A DNA stretch of 37,784 nt, taken from Desulfuromonas sp. GTDB taxonomy: Bacteria; Desulfobacterota; Desulfuromonadia; Desulfuromonadales; Desulfuromonadaceae. Both the position numbers and the translations under genes were made by a program. Below the pieces are notes generated by a model that was given only the letters and a program-made list of their open reading frames with translations, ran no database searches and was not told the origin of the DNA. This document shows, piece by piece, positions 25,951 to 36,045 of this stretch (position 1 is the stretch's first letter; the number at the start of each line of letters is the position of its first letter). The stretch is taken from contig PKUE01000067.1 of NCBI GenBank assembly GCA_002869685.1, positions 1 to 37,784 of the forward strand, in the 5' to 3' direction.

Positions 25951-26697
25951 TTACAACCTGGTCAGTATCTCATAACCAGTTTCAGTCACCGCCACCGAAT
26001 GCTCAAAATGTGCCGAGGGACGACCATCCTGCGTCACCGCAGTCCAACCATCGCTCAAAACACGCACATGATGTGTTCCGGCATTCACCATTGGTTCAAT
26101 AGCGAGAACCATCCCCTTTTTCAGCTTGGGACCGAAGCCGGGCTTGCCGTAGTTAGGAATCTGGGGATCCTCATGTAAGGAGCGCCCAATACCATGCCCC
26201 ACGAACTCTATGACGACAGAATAGCCAGCCGCTTCAACAACAGTTTGCACCGCCGCTGAAATATCTGAAAGATAGGCTCCTGGAGCCACCTTCTCGATAC
26301 CTGCCACCAGAGAAGACTTTGTCACCTCCATAAGATGGGCTTTTTCGTGATTAACGTTACCAACCGGCAACGTCACAGCCGAATCACCGTAAAAGCCATC
26401 AAACAGAACGCCAAAGTCAATACTTATAATATCGCCCTCCACCAAAGGTTGCTTCGTGGCGAAGCCATGAACAACAGTTTGATTGGGAGAGGCACAAATC
26501 GAACAAGGAAAACCACCATATCCTTTAAAGGCCGGCTTGGCTTTCCTCTTTAAACACGATTCTTCTGCAATTCTATCCAAGTCCCAGGTAGAAATACCCG
26601 GCGCAACCTGTTCGCTCAGTTCCTGAAGTATCTCTGCCACCATGCGACAAGAAACGCGCATCTTGTCGAGCTCTTGAGGGCTTTTTACAATAATCAC
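25951..26697 (-). CDS. map: Methionine aminopeptidase, type I
   Basis: 248 residues; removes the initiator Met from nascent proteins. Pita-bread fold ligands are in order: QTVVHGF (His), ISIDFGV and GDSAVT (Asp pair), GHGIGRSLHEDPQIPNYG (His), LAIEPMVNAG (Glu) and HFEHSVAVTE (Glu). The start is GTG at 26695-26697, overlapping the adk TGA by four bases (GTGA). No N-terminal zinc extension, so short type I. TAA stop. Confidence 0.97.
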   Translation of the reverse strand: MIIVKSPQELDKMRVSCRMVAEILQELSEQVAPGISTWDLDRIAEESCLKRKAKPAFKGYGGFPCSICASPNQTVVHGFATKQPLVEGDIISIDFGVLFDGFYGDSAVTLPVGNVNHEKAHLMEVTKSSLVAGIEKVAPGAYLSDISAAVQTVVEAAGYSVVIEFVGHGIGRSLHEDPQIPNYGKPGFGPKLKKGMVLAIEPMVNAGTHHVRVLSDGWTAVTQDGRPSAHFEHSVAVTETGYEILTRL

Positions 26698-27344
26698 TCA
26701 GCAACCTGCAAAATATCAAATATGGCCGCACGAACATCATCAATGGGCAACATTCCATCAACACGCGCGAGAACACCAGTCTTCTCATAATAGGCAACAA
26801 GCGGCAATGTCTGCTCAAGGTAGACGGACATACGATTACGTATCGTCTCCTCCTTATCATCATCGCGTTGAATCAATTCGCCACCACACTTATCACAGAT
26901 CCCTGCCTGCTGTGATGGTTCAAATTCAATGTGATAGCCTGCACCACAAGCTTTACATGTGCGACGACCGGCAAGACGGCTTACCAAAGCCTCGGTATCA
27001 ACCTCAAGCGAAACAACAGCATCCAGCTCCTTATTCAGAGCAGACAGAGTTTCGCTCAACGCATCGGCCTGGGGCACAGTGCGCGGGAAACCATCAAGAA
27101 TAAAACCGTTTGCACAATCTTCTTTTCGCAGACGCTCTTCCACAATACCAACAACAACAGCGTCAGGGACGAGTTCGCCGGCATCCATGAACCCTTTTGC
27201 TTTTACCCCCATCGGAGTGCCTTCTTTAACAGCGGCACGGAGGATATCACCTGTTGAAATCTGAGGGACAGACAGACACTCAACAAGAGTTTTAGCCTGT
27301 GTCCCTTTCCCTGCACCAGGGGGTCCAAGTAAAATAAGCTTCAT
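26694..27344 (-). CDS. adk: Adenylate kinase, zinc-LID type
   Basis: 216 residues; ATP + AMP to 2 ADP. P-loop GPPGAGKGTQAKTL (7-20), ISTGDILRAAV, DGFPRTVPQADAL and a long LID with CKACGAGYH...CDKCGGELIQRDDD. The four LID cysteines form a structural zinc site, as in Gram-positive and many deltaproteobacterial kinases and unlike E. coli. 15 bases after secY, coupled to map by a GTGA overlap. Confidence 0.98.
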   Translation of the reverse strand: MKLILLGPPGAGKGTQAKTLVECLSVPQISTGDILRAAVKEGTPMGVKAKGFMDAGELVPDAVVVGIVEERLRKEDCANGFILDGFPRTVPQADALSETLSALNKELDAVVSLEVDTEALVSRLAGRRTCKACGAGYHIEFEPSQQAGICDKCGGELIQRDDDKEETIRNRMSVYLEQTLPLVAYYEKTGVLARVDGMLPIDDVRAAIFDILQVAE

Positions 27345-27359
27345 GTCTATAAATCCTTT

Positions 27360-28667
27360 TTAGCCCCGACGTCCTTTAATACTTGCGCCACGCATAAAAC
27401 CTTCATAGGAGCGCGAAATCAGGTGAGACTCAATTTGCGATGCCGTATCCAGACCGACGCCAACAACGATCAACAGTGACGTGCCACCAAAATAAAACGG
27501 CACATTAAACTGACCAATCAACAACGTTGGCAGCACACAAACAACAGACACGTAAATCGCACCAGCAAAAGTAAGCCGACTCAGAACAACATCAAGAAAA
27601 TCTGAGGTTGCCTTTCCAGGACGAACTCCGGGGATATATCCACCCTGATTCTTGACATTTTCTGCCACATCAACAGGGTTAAAAGTCACAGCTGTGTAGA
27701 AGTAGCAAAAGAAAACAATAAATGCAACAAAAAACACATTATACAGCCAATGGCTCGGTGTCATCATCCCAGCAAGTTTCTGAACCCATTCAACATCAAC
27801 AAAGTTCGCAACAGTAGCCGGAAACATGATAATAGAGCTGGCAAAGATAGGCGGGATAACACCACTCATATTGATTTTGAGAGGCAAATGGCTGGATTGA
27901 CCGCCAAGGTTACGCATACCAACGACGCGCTTCGCATAATGAATTGGCACCCGCCGCTGAGCCCGCTCCATAAAGATAATCGCCATAATGACAACCACCA
28001 TCACCAGCAGCAAAAACAACATGGTCACTGGAGCCAGAGCCCCGGTACGCAGCAAGCGGACCGAGTTAACAATGGCCGATGGCATGTTTGCAATAATGCC
28101 GGCGAAGATGATCAACGAAATCCCATTGCCAATACCGCGCTCAGTGATCTGCTCACCAATCCACATGATAAATGCTGTGCCCGCAGTCAGGGTAATAACG
28201 GTCAAAACAACAAACCCAAACCCCTGATTCGACACTACCGGGTCTCCAGCAACATTCATTGACTGAAGACCGACGGCAATACCAGCACCCTGAACGACTG
28301 AAAGCAGCACCGTCCCGTAGCGGGTCCAACGAGTGATCACTTTACGCCCCTGTTCACCCTCTTTAGACAAACGCTGGACAGGCTCAAAAACAACGGTCAG
28401 CAGTTGCAGGATAATGGAGGCGCTGATATACGGCATAATGCCCAGTGCAAACACGGTCATGCGCTAGAGCGCACCACCGGTAAATGCACTGACCATCCCA
28501 AGAAGCGTTCCTTGAGAGCCTTCAAAAAAACTCGCTAAAACCTGACCATTAACCCCTGGGGTTGGGACGTGACAGCCGATACGATAGACGGCAAGCATCA
28601 TCATGGTAAACAGAATACGCTGACGCAATTCGGCAATACCGAAGATATTTTGAAGACTTTTAAACAA
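27360..28667 (-). pseudogene. secY: Protein translocase subunit SecY, interrupted by an in-frame TAG at codon 68
   Basis: Channel subunit of the SecYEG translocon in the inner membrane; the whole frame is 435 codons, the normal length with ten membrane helices. Codons 1-67 cover the N-terminus, first helix (LFTMMMLAVYRIGCHVPTPG) and the start of the plug (VSAFTGGAL). A TAG (28464-28466) follows, then CGC and ATG, and the frame resumes with TVFALGIMPYISAS. E. coli reads GGALSRASIFALG here, so the TAG replaces exactly one residue with no frameshift. Later blocks are intact (LSKEGEQGRKVI, TLTAGTAFIMWIGEQITERG, NGISLIIFAGI, GGQSSHLPLKINMSGVIPPI, TSLLIVVGVGLDT). TTG start, 2 bases after rplO, with GAGGTG 8 bases upstream. 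TAA stop. Sequence error, readthrough or reinitiation at 28460 are all possible; with one visible copy, loss of function is unlikely. Confidence 0.9.
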
Positions 28668-28669
28668 TG

Positions 28670-29110
28670 TTAGAGCACCTCAACTTGTCCACCAGCAGCA
28701 GTAATTTTATCTGCAGCGGACTTACTGAACTTTTGTGCCTTGACCGTTAATGCCTTGGTCAATTCGCCATCGCCAAGCACTTTGACGCCGTCTCTTTCGG
28801 CCTTGATCAAACCAGCAATAATCAGTGCCTGAGCATCAACTACGGTGCCAGCATCCAGCGTTTCGAGATCACGCAGATTGACAAGTGCATAAACTTTCTT
28901 GTTCAACGGGGTAAAGCCGCGCTTAGGCAGACGACGCTGCAAAGGCATTTGACCACCTTCAAAGCCGGGCTTCACTCCACCACCGGAACGCGCATTTTGA
29001 CCCTTGTGGCCACGAGCAGCAGTTTTACCTGTGCCGGAACCGGGTCCGCGACCGATACGTTTTCTATTTTTAACGGATCCCGCAGCGGGACTTAAGTTAC
29101 TCAAATCCAT
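28670..29110 (-). CDS. rplO: 50S ribosomal protein L15
   Basis: 146 residues; late-assembly large-subunit protein. [57 protein letters not shown] and [11 protein letters not shown] are typical. Its last codons carry the GAGGTG that probably serves as ribosome site of secY, 2 bases downstream. TAA stop. Confidence 0.98.
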   Translation of the reverse strand: MDLSNLSPAAGSVKNRKRIGRGPGSGTGKTAARGHKGQNARSGGGVKPGFEGGQMPLQRRLPKRGFTPLNKKVYALVNLRDLETLDAGTVVDAQALIIAGLIKAERDGVKVLGDGELTKALTVKAQKFSKSAADKITAAGGQVEVL

Positions 29111-29124
29111 TTTATAATCCCTAT

Positions 29125-29307
29125 CTAGGCTTCCTCAACAACGACCATGTGGCAGACCTTGTTAACCATGCCACGAATCTCAGGAGTATCCTTCAAAACA
29201 ACTGTCTTATTGAGTTTAGTCAGGCCAAGACCTTTAAGAACTTTGGTGAAGTACTCAGGACGGCCAATGCCACTCTTCTTCAGTGTTACCTTAATCTCGT
29301 TTGCCAT
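29125..29307 (-). CDS. rpmD: 50S ribosomal protein L30
   Basis: 60 residues: [20 protein letters not shown], then [20 protein letters not shown] and [10 protein letters not shown]. Short bacterial L30 form, in its usual place between rpsE and rplO. TAG stop. Confidence 0.96.
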   Translation of the reverse strand: MANEIKVTLKKSGIGRPEYFTKVLKGLGLTKLNKTVVLKDTPEIRGMVNKVCHMVVVEEA

Positions 29308-29330
29308 CTGCTATCTCCAACTCGGGTCAG

Positions 29331-29816
29331 TTACGCGGTAAGGCCGCGACGTGACTTGATCTCGTCAGCACTTTTCAGCTGCTTCAGGGCCTCGATAGTC
29401 GCCTTAACGACATTATGAGGATTGTTTGACCCCAGGCACTTAGACAAGATATCACCGACACCAGCAGCCTCAAGAACCGCACGGGCAGGACCACCCGCAA
29501 TAACACCGGTACCTTTAGATGCGGGCTTGAGCAGCACACTGCCTGCACCAAAATTACCCAAAACATCAAAAGGAATCGTGCGATCATCAAGGGGCACCTG
29601 AATCATGCTTTTCTTGGCTTTTTCAACGCCTTTACGAATTGCCTCAGGAACCTCTTTAGCTTTACCGTGACCGTATCCGACCTGACCGTTGCCGTCACCG
29701 ACAACAACGAGGGCAGAAAAGCTAAAACGACGTCCACCTTTTACTACTTTGGAACAACGATTGATATGGATCACACGATCAATCATTTCCGTTTCATTTT
29801 GCTCATTGCGATGCAA
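29331..29816 (-). CDS. rpsE: 30S ribosomal protein S5
   Basis: 161 residues; decoding-fidelity protein. The N-terminal dsRBD-like domain has [20 protein letters not shown] and [20 protein letters not shown]; the C-terminal domain has [19 protein letters not shown] and [13 protein letters not shown]. Start is TTG at 29816, four bases after a strong AGGAGGG; the first in-frame ATG is codon 11 and lacks a good site. TAA stop. Confidence 0.97.
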   Translation of the reverse strand: MHRNEQNETEMIDRVIHINRCSKVVKGGRRFSFSALVVVGDGNGQVGYGHGKAKEVPEAIRKGVEKAKKSMIQVPLDDRTIPFDVLGNFGAGSVLLKPASKGTGVIAGGPARAVLEAAGVGDILSKCLGSNNPHNVVKATIEALKQLKSADEIKSRRGLTA

Positions 29817-29833
29817 AGGACCCTCCTATTCTC

Positions 29834-30202
29834 TTAAAACACCAGGCCGGCTTCACGAGCTGAATCAGCCAGGGCCTTCACACGACCGTGATAGACGAAA
29901 CCGTTACGATCGAAAACAACTTCTTTGATATCTTTCTCCAAAGCCATTTTCGCAATCGCTTCACCGACAGCCTTAGCGGCTGCAATATTTCCTGTATAAC
30001 TCACCCCATCGGCAACCGATGCGTTTTGAGTAGATACAGACACCAGTGAAGCACCTGTTGTATCTTCAATAATTTGTGCATAAATGTGTTTTGCACTACG
30101 GAAAACGCACAGACGTGGACGCGCAATGGTTCCAACCACCTTGCGACGCACACGCGCTTGCCGTCTTTTTCTCGATTGTGCTCTTGATATTACGCCAGCC
30201 AC
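29834..30202 (-). CDS. rplR: 50S ribosomal protein L18
   Basis: 122 residues; 5S rRNA-binding protein. The basic N-terminus [19 protein letters not shown] is followed by [20 protein letters not shown] and [23 protein letters not shown] start with GGGAG 7 bases upstream. TAA stop. Confidence 0.97.
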   Translation of the reverse strand: MAGVISRAQSRKRRQARVRRKVVGTIARPRLCVFRSAKHIYAQIIEDTTGASLVSVSTQNASVADGVSYTGNIAAAKAVGEAIAKMALEKDIKEVVFDRNGFVYHGRVKALADSAREAGLVF

Positions 30203-30226
30203 TTTAAATCTCCCGAGTTAATTTAA

Positions 30227-30763
30227 TTACTTACCAGTTTTACCGGCTTTACGCAGGATACGCTCGTCAGCATACTTAATCCCTTTACCTTTATAAGGCT
30301 CAGGACCGCGGAACGAACGAATCTTAGCGGCTGTTGCACCAACCAGTTCTTTATCAACTCCGCTCACAGTCAGACGAGTCTGCTTTTCTACTTCAACTGA
30401 AATACCTTCAGGAAGCGGATACTCGATCGGGTGAGAATACCCCAGAGCAAGATTTAACGTGCTGCCTTTAACATCAGCACGATATCCAACGCCGTTGATC
30501 TCAAGAACCTTGGAGAAACCGGTCGTTACACCATCAACCATATTTGCAATAAGAGAGCGATACAGCCCTTGCATCGCAGTGTTGCGGCGTACAGACTGGA
30601 TAGGCTCAACTGTAATCACATCGGCTTCCATTGAGATCACAACCGTGTCAGGAAGTGAACGACTCAACTTTCCTTTAGGGCCTTGAACATCAATATTATC
30701 CGCCGTGAGATTTACCTTAACCCCTGCCGGGATCACAATAGGCTTTTTACCAATTCTCGACAT
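30227..30763 (-). CDS. rplF: 50S ribosomal protein L6
   Basis: 178 residues; sarcin-ricin-loop-binding protein near the factor site. [60 protein letters not shown] and the C-terminal [20 protein letters not shown] start, 20 bases after rpsH; TAA stop. Confidence 0.98.
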   Translation of the reverse strand: MSRIGKKPIVIPAGVKVNLTADNIDVQGPKGKLSRSLPDTVVISMEADVITVEPIQSVRRNTAMQGLYRSLIANMVDGVTTGFSKVLEINGVGYRADVKGSTLNLALGYSHPIEYPLPEGISVEVEKQTRLTVSGVDKELVGATAAKIRSFRGPEPYKGKGIKYADERILRKAGKTGK

Positions 30764-30783
30764 TGTCTAAACTCCTTACTCTA

Positions 30784-31182
30784 TTACCAAACGGTGCAGA
30801 CCAATTCGCCACCGATTTGGGCTTCACGAGCAGCAACGTCAGGCAAAACACCCTGTGATGTTGATACGATTGCACAGCCGAGACCATTTTTTACTTTAGG
30901 GATCTCGTCGCTGCCGACATATACACGACACCCAGGGGTGGATTCACGTTTAATTTCGTGAATTACATGAAGATTTTTCTCATCGTACTTCAAATAAATG
31001 CGCAGAGTTCCCTGCACACTGTCATTGATTGACTTGAAATTCTTGATATATCCCTGGTCCTTAAGCACGGAAGCAATCGCTACCTTCATTTTACTGGAAG
31101 GCATTTCAAGCTTTTGGTGCTTCGCCATTCCCGCATTACGAATACGGGTCAGCATATCTGAAATAGGATCGGTCATTCCCAT
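30784..31182 (-). CDS. rpsH: 30S ribosomal protein S8
   Basis: 132 residues; binds helix 21 of 16S rRNA and, in E. coli, represses the spc operon. [39 protein letters not shown] and the conserved [20 protein letters not shown], with a final [12 protein letters not shown] with AAGGAG 8 bases upstream; TAA stop. Confidence 0.98.
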   Translation of the reverse strand: MGMTDPISDMLTRIRNAGMAKHQKLEMPSSKMKVAIASVLKDQGYIKNFKSINDSVQGTLRIYLKYDEKNLHVIHEIKRESTPGCRVYVGSDEIPKVKNGLGCAIVSTSQGVLPDVAAREAQIGGELVCTVW

Positions 31183-31200
31183 GGATCGAACTCCTTCGTT

Positions 31201-31386
31201 TTACCAGCTAGATTTCAAAACGCCAGGAAGTTTACCCTCAAGGGCCAATTTGCGCAAGCAAATCCGACACATGTTGAACTTCCGATAGTAGGCGCGCGGA
31301 CGGCCGCAAAGTGGACAGCGAGTATATTTTCTGACCTGAAACTTTTGGGGCCGTGCTGCTTTGGCTATCATTGATTTTTTTGCCAC
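31201..31386 (-). CDS. rpsN: 30S ribosomal protein S14, zinc-binding type
   Basis: 61 residues with [20 protein letters not shown], a C-x2-C...C-x2-C zinc ribbon. This is the short C-plus form, not the roughly 100-residue zinc-free form of E. coli. GTG start with GGAGG 5 bases upstream. TAA stop. Confidence 0.97.
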   Translation of the reverse strand: MAKKSMIAKAARPQKFQVRKYTRCPLCGRPRAYYRKFNMCRICLRKLALEGKLPGVLKSSW

Positions 31387-31408
31387 AATATCCTCCGATT
31401 ACGCCTGA

Positions 31409-31948
31409 TTATTTCCTGAAGGGCATGCCAAGTTCAGTCAGAAGAGCACGTCCTTGTTCATCAGTGGTTGCTGTTGTTACGATTGAAATATTCAAACCAC
31501 CGATTTTGGCGATCTTTTCAAGATCAATCTCCGGAAAAATGATCTGCTCACGAACACCAAGCGTGTAGTTACCGCGACCATCAAATGCCTTCGGAGAAAC
31601 ACCCTTAAAGTCACGTACACGCGGCAGAGCGATATTGATCAGGCGATCCAGAAACTCATACGCGCGCTCACGACGAAGCGTCACCATGCAGCCGATAGGC
31701 ATATCTTCACGCAGTTTGAATCCTGCGATCGACTTTTTAGCCTTGGTGATAACCGGCTTCTGACCGGTGATCTTACCCAATTCGTCGACTGCAGACTCCA
31801 ACAATTTGATGTTCTGAATAGCCTCACCAATACCCATGTTGACAACAACTTTCTCAACACGTGGAACCTGCATGGTATTGGTCAACTCCAGATCCTTGCG
31901 AAGTTTCGGTGCAAGCTCTTCAAAATATTTATCTTTTAACCTGGCCAT
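31409..31948 (-). CDS. rplE: 50S ribosomal protein L5
   Basis: 179 residues; 5S rRNA-binding protein contacting P-site tRNA. Blocks: [81 protein letters not shown] start, 11 bases after rplX; TAA stop. Confidence 0.98.
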   Translation of the reverse strand: MARLKDKYFEELAPKLRKDLELTNTMQVPRVEKVVVNMGIGEAIQNIKLLESAVDELGKITGQKPVITKAKKSIAGFKLREDMPIGCMVTLRRERAYEFLDRLINIALPRVRDFKGVSPKAFDGRGNYTLGVREQIIFPEIDLEKIAKIGGLNISIVTTATTDEQGRALLTELGMPFRK

Positions 31949-31959
31949 TTATATCTCCA

Positions 31960-32289
31960 TTACTTATCTACAACTTCGTTGCACTTTTTGCAGAAACGAG
32001 CCTTCGACCCATCTTCCAGTACACGAATACCAGTGCGTGACGGTTGATTACAGGCACTGCAGACAAGCATGACATTCGAAGCAGCCAGAGGCGCCTCTTT
32101 TTCAACAATGCCACCTTCCTGATTCTGCCGAGAAGGACGAGTGTGACGCTTAACGACATTCAGGTTTTCGACCGTCAGACGATCCTTAGCAAGAAAGACA
32201 CGCAGAACTTTGCCCTGCTTACCTTTTTCCTTGCCAGCCATCACCTGAACAAGATCACCCTTTTTAACATGAAACTTTTTTACAGCCAT
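31960..32289 (-). CDS. rplX: 50S ribosomal protein L24
   Basis: 109 residues; assembly initiator. The KOW motif is in [20 protein letters not shown], and [20 protein letters not shown] follows. The C-terminal region holds CSAC and CKKC, a probable zinc ribbon found in some bacterial L24 proteins and absent in E. coli. ATG start, 22 bases after rplN; TAA stop. Confidence 0.97.
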   Translation of the reverse strand: MAVKKFHVKKGDLVQVMAGKEKGKQGKVLRVFLAKDRLTVENLNVVKRHTRPSRQNQEGGIVEKEAPLAASNVMLVCSACNQPSRTGIRVLEDGSKARFCKKCNEVVDK

Positions 32290-32311
32290 TTTCGATATTC
32301 TCCTGGCCGTA

Positions 32312-32680
32312 TCAAAGCACCTCAGGTGCCAGCGATACGATCTTCATAAAACGCCGTGCGCGCAACTCGCGAGCGACAGGGCCAAAGATGCGGGTACCAA
32401 CGGGCTCGCCTGCCGCATTCACGACAACGGCCGAGTTTTTGTCAAAGCGGATACGGGATCCATCCTGACGGGCCACTTCCTTAGCTGTCCGTACGATAAC
32501 GGCACGAACGACATCACCTTTTTTTACTTTTGAATTGGGCATCGCTTCGCGGACAGAGCAGATAATAATATCGCCCAGCCCCGCATATTTACGCTTTGAG
32601 CCGCCCAGAACCTTAATGCAGCACAGTTTCCGAGCACCGGAGTTGTCAGCTACATCAAGAACGGTTTGCATCTGAATCAT
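32312..32680 (-). CDS. rplN: 50S ribosomal protein L14
   Basis: 122 residues; inter-subunit bridge protein. [38 protein letters not shown] and the C-terminal [24 protein letters not shown] are diagnostic. 15 bases after rpsQ; TGA stop. Confidence 0.98.
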   Translation of the reverse strand: MIQMQTVLDVADNSGARKLCCIKVLGGSKRKYAGLGDIIICSVREAMPNSKVKKGDVVRAVIVRTAKEVARQDGSRIRFDKNSAVVVNAAGEPVGTRIFGPVARELRARRFMKIVSLAPEVL

Positions 32681-32695
32681 TATCTATCTCCCGGC

Positions 32696-32956
32696 CTACA
32701 GTGTTTTCTCAAGGATTTGACTGACCCGCCAGCGCTTGTCACGTGACAAAGGACGCGCTTCAGTGATCAGAACCTTATCCCCGGCTGCACACTGGTTTTG
32801 TTCATCATGTGCCTTATATTTTTCACTGCGCTTGATGTATTTCTTGTAAACGGGATGTTTAACAAGAGTGTCCACCTTTACAACGACAGTCTTATCCATC
32901 TTGTCACTGGTTACAATGCCAACCAGTTTTTTCTTATTACGATGATCTGTTGCCAT
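32696..32956 (-). CDS. rpsQ: 30S ribosomal protein S17
   Basis: 86 residues; OB-fold 16S rRNA-binding protein. [39 protein letters not shown] and [16 protein letters not shown] chose ATG at 32956 because GAGG lies 8 bases upstream; the in-frame GTG at 32965 leaves only 3 bases to that site. TAG stop. Confidence 0.96.
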   Translation of the reverse strand: MATDHRNKKKLVGIVTSDKMDKTVVVKVDTLVKHPVYKKYIKRSEKYKAHDEQNQCAAGDKVLITEARPLSRDKRWRVSQILEKTL

Positions 32957-32976
32957 ATCACTCACCTCAACGTCCC

Positions 32977-33165
32977 TTACGCAAGTTTCTGCTGAAGAAC
33001 TGTTTTAACCCGCGCGATATCCTTGCGCAACTGGGGAATCTTGGCAGTATTCTCAAGATGTCCAGTGTGAAGTTGAAATTTCAGATTAAACAGTTCCTGG
33101 CTCAATTCCAGAGATTTTGCCTCAAGCTCTTCAGCACTGAAGCCTTGTAATTCCTTAGCCTTCAT
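32977..33165 (-). CDS. rpmC: 50S ribosomal protein L29
   Basis: 62 residues; exit-site protein and docking point for trigger factor and [43 protein letters not shown], and [12 protein letters not shown]. Its ATG lies within the end of rplP (11-base overlap), so translation is probably coupled. TAA stop. Confidence 0.97.
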   Translation of the reverse strand: MKAKELQGFSAEELEAKSLELSQELFNLKFQLHTGHLENTAKIPQLRKDIARVKTVLQQKLA

Positions 33166-33580
33166 TCGAACTCTCCTCTCTGGCTACAAACTTGGTTGAG
33201 ATTGGCAGCTTGTGAGCTGCAAGACGAAACGCCTCGCGAGCAACCTCTTCCGAAACCCCCTGCATTTCATAAAGAACCATGCCAGGACGGATAACAGCTA
33301 CCCAGCTATCAGGAGAACCCTTACCTTTACCCATACGAGTTTCGGCAGCCTTACGAGTCAGGGACTTATCAGGAAATGCACGAATCCAGATCTTACCGCC
33401 ACGCTTGATGTAACGGGTCATGGCACGACGTGCAGATTCAATCTGGCGGGAGGACAACCAACCGCGATTGGTCGCTTGAAGACCAAAATCGCCGAAGTTA
33501 ATATCGGTTGCACCCTTGGCCGCACCTTTCATGCGACCCTTAAACTGCTTTCTATGTTTTACCTTCTTGGGCATTAACAT
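33155..33580 (-). CDS. rplP: 50S ribosomal protein L16
   Basis: 141 residues; contacts A-site tRNA near the peptidyl transferase centre. [59 protein letters not shown] and [20 protein letters not shown] start; a second ATG two codons on is less likely given the family MLMPK start. TAA stop. Confidence 0.98.
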   Translation of the reverse strand: MLMPKKVKHRKQFKGRMKGAAKGATDINFGDFGLQATNRGWLSSRQIESARRAMTRYIKRGGKIWIRAFPDKSLTRKAAETRMGKGKGSPDSWVAVIRPGMVLYEMQGVSEEVAREAFRLAAHKLPISTKFVAREESSNEG

Positions 33581-33605
33581 AACGACATACTCCTATCTGA
33601 CAAGT

Positions 33606-34241
33606 CTACAGCTCTCGCGAGAGAACTTCGCCCTTGAAGATGAGAACTTTGACCCCAATAATACCGTAGGTCGTTTTCGCTTCAGCGAAACCGTAATCGA
33701 TATCGGCACGAATGGTGTGCAGGGGTACACGACCCTCGCGATACCACTCGGTACGACTCATTTCAGCACCACCGAGGCGACCACTACAAGTGATCTTGAT
33801 GCCCTGAGCACCAAAACGCAGAGATTGTCCTACGCTACGCTTCATGGCACGACGGAAAGCTACACGACGCTCCAATTGCAGCGCGACGCCTTCAGCCACG
33901 AGCTGTGCATTCATCTCAGGCTTGCGGACTTCTTGAATATTCAGAAAAATTTCCTTGTCGGTGAGTTTGGCCAGCTCGAGCTTGAGTGCCTCTACTTCCG
34001 AACCACGCTTTCCGATAATGATACCGGGACGTGCGGCATAAATATTCAATTTCATTTTGCCGGCGGCACGCTCAATCTCGATTTTAGAGATCCCCGCATG
34101 ATACAGGCGTTTCTTTAGATAATTACGCAGCTTGAGGTCTTCATGAACAAAACGTGCATAATCCTCGTCTGCATACCACTTCGATTCCCAGGTTCTGATG
34201 ACACCCAGGCGAAACCCTACAGGATGAACTTTCTGGCCCAA
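33606..34241 (-). CDS. rpsC: 30S ribosomal protein S3
   Basis: 211 residues; head protein at the mRNA entry, with helicase activity alongside S4/S5. [22 protein letters not shown]-domain loop [16 protein letters not shown], and [20 protein letters not shown]. Start is TTG (34239-34241), 3 bases after AAGGAGGTGAT (34245-34255), a full-length complement to the 16S rRNA 3' end, which probably compensates for the weak start codon. TAG stop. Confidence 0.97.
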   Translation of the reverse strand: MGQKVHPVGFRLGVIRTWESKWYADEDYARFVHEDLKLRNYLKKRLYHAGISKIEIERAAGKMKLNIYAARPGIIIGKRGSEVEALKLELAKLTDKEIFLNIQEVRKPEMNAQLVAEGVALQLERRVAFRRAMKRSVGQSLRFGAQGIKITCSGRLGGAEMSRTEWYREGRVPLHTIRADIDYGFAEAKTTYGIIGVKVLIFKGEVLSREL

Positions 34242-34261
34242 ACTATCACCTCCTTGATTAA

Positions 34262-34594
34262 CTAAATTTCGTCCAGGACAACCTGGACATGACTAGTTGG
34301 TTTACGGATCTTGCTGGCACGACCCTGAGCGCGGGGAATAAAGCGCTTCAGTGCAGGGCCCTGATCGACCGTAATTGTCTTAACATACAGTTTATCAACA
34401 TCCGCGACACCCTTCTGCTCGGCATTCGCAACGGCTGATTTCACCAAAGCTGCCACAATACCTGCGGGCTTTTGCGGGGAAAAGCGCAAGATGTTCAGCG
34501 CTTCCTGTACATTTTTTCCGCGAACCATGTCCACAACAAGGCGTGCCTTTTGCGGGGACATGCGGACAAATCTCAATTTCGCTTTTGCTTCCAT
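34262..34594 (-). CDS. rplV: 50S ribosomal protein L22
   Basis: 110 residues; lines the exit tunnel with its beta-hairpin. [40 protein letters not shown] and the hairpin region [29 protein letters not shown] start; TAG stop. Confidence 0.98.
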   Translation of the reverse strand: MEAKAKLRFVRMSPQKARLVVDMVRGKNVQEALNILRFSPQKPAGIVAALVKSAVANAEQKGVADVDKLYVKTITVDQGPALKRFIPRAQGRASKIRKPTSHVQVVLDEI

Positions 34595-34612
34595 CCGGTG
34601 ACTCCGTTGCGA

Positions 34613-34891
34613 TTATTTTCTCTTGGACTTCTTGTCAGCACCGTGACCGTAATAGGTCCGTGTCGGTGCAAACTCGCCAAGCTTGTGACCTACCATATTT
34701 TCAGAGACATAGACAGGCAGAAACTTTTTACCGTTGTGCACTGCAAATGTATGTCCTACGAATTCGGGGATAATCGTGCTACGGCGTGACCAAGTTTTGA
34801 TTACCTTGCTGGCCGTTGTTCCACCTTCCAAATCAACCTTACGCAGCAGGCTTTCCTCTACATAAGGTCCTTTCTTAATTGATCTAGCCAC
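34613..34891 (-). CDS. rpsS: 30S ribosomal protein S19
   Basis: 92 residues; head protein pairing with S13. [58 protein letters not shown] and [16 protein letters not shown] start with an AGGAGAG site upstream, 11 bases after rplB. TAA stop. Confidence 0.98.
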   Translation of the reverse strand: MARSIKKGPYVEESLLRKVDLEGGTTASKVIKTWSRRSTIIPEFVGHTFAVHNGKKFLPVYVSENMVGHKLGEFAPTRTYYGHGADKKSKRK

Positions 34892-34902
34892 GATACTCTC
34901 CT

Positions 34903-35727
34903 CTACTTATTCCGACGACGGACAATGAAACGATCAGTCCGTTTGTTCGTACGGGTTTTATAGCCCTTGGTTGGAACACCCCAAGGTGTTACAGGGTGGC
35001 GGCCACCCGAGCTCTTACCTTCACCACCACCATGGGGGTGGTCAACCGGGTTCATGGCAACACCGCGGGACTGTGGGCGCTTGCCCAACCAGCGATTACG
35101 GCCTGCCTTACCGATCTTAACATTTTCATGATCCGTATTGCCGACTTGGCCAACAGTCGCACAGCACTCCTGAAGAACCAGGCGAACTTCACCCGAAGGG
35201 AGACGGAGTTGCGCGTAACGTCCCTCTTTGGCTGCGATCATGGCATAAGCACCAGCGCTACGTGCAAGCTGACCGCCCTTACCGGCTTTCAACTCAACGT
35301 TATGCACCCAAGTACCCAGAGGGATCGCCCGAATTGCCATGGCATTCCCCGGCTGAATATCAGCAGATTCGCTCGCTACAACCTCAGCACCTACTTCAAG
35401 GCCGACCGGTGCGAGGATATAACGCTTCTCACCATCAGCATAATTAAGCAGTGCAATCCGAGATGAGCGATTCGGATCATATTCAATTGAAACCACGCGA
35501 GCCGGAATCTCTTTCTTATCCCGTTTGAAATCAATAACGCGGTACTTGCGCTTATGACCACCACCCGTGTGTCGTTTAGTAATTCGTCCGTTGTTGTTGC
35601 GTCCGCCAGACTTCTTCAGAGGTTCCAAAAGTGACTTTTCAGGTGTCGCTGTTGTTACCTCCTCAAAAGTTGAGGCTGTCATGTGGCGGCGCCCCGGCGA
35701 GGTCGGCTTAAACTTTTTGATCGCCAT
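34903..35727 (-). CDS. rplB: 50S ribosomal protein L2
   Basis: 274 residues; needed for subunit association and peptidyl transferase assembly. [60 protein letters not shown] and [19 protein letters not shown] with the conserved His. ATG start, 30 bases after rplW; TAG stop. Confidence 0.98.
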   Translation of the reverse strand: MAIKKFKPTSPGRRHMTASTFEEVTTATPEKSLLEPLKKSGGRNNNGRITKRHTGGGHKRKYRVIDFKRDKKEIPARVVSIEYDPNRSSRIALLNYADGEKRYILAPVGLEVGAEVVASESADIQPGNAMAIRAIPLGTWVHNVELKAGKGGQLARSAGAYAMIAAKEGRYAQLRLPSGEVRLVLQECCATVGQVGNTDHENVKIGKAGRNRWLGKRPQSRGVAMNPVDHPHGGGEGKSSGGRHPVTPWGVPTKGYKTRTNKRTDRFIVRRRNK

Positions 35728-35757
35728 TATTCTAACTCCGTATCCCTTAGACTGTCA

Positions 35758-36045
35758 TCACACGCCGAAGAAGTCGATGTTGCTGCCTTCAGCGAGAGTT
35801 ACATATGCTTTTTTACGATTAGGGCGCTTGCCAAATTGACGACCAACGCGCTTCACCTTACCCGCAACGATCATGGTATTGACTTCGTCAACCTTAACGT
35901 CAAAAGCTTTCTCTACAGCCTGTTTGATTTCAATCTTGTTTGCATCTTTAGCTACTTCGAAAACAACCACGCGACCTTCTTCTTTTTGGATCGCAGTCTT
36001 TTCAGTAACCAGCGGCTTTTTGATAATGTGATGTAAAGGCTTCAT
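35758..36045 (-). CDS. rplW: 50S ribosomal protein L23
   Basis: 95 residues; exit-site protein, docking point for trigger factor and [43 protein letters not shown] and [23 protein letters not shown] overlaps the rplD TAA by one base (TAATG). TGA stop. Confidence 0.97.
   Translation of the reverse strand: MKPLHHIIKKPLVTEKTAIQKEEGRVVVFEVAKDANKIEIKQAVEKAFDVKVDEVNTMIVAGKVKRVGRQFGKRPNRKKAYVTLAEGSNIDFFGV

Noticed and set aside
28440-28480. Genome-wide reassignment of TAG to a sense codon as explanation of the secY stop
   Set aside because: TAG ends at least thirteen intact genes here, including highly expressed ribosomal genes, with proteins of normal length.
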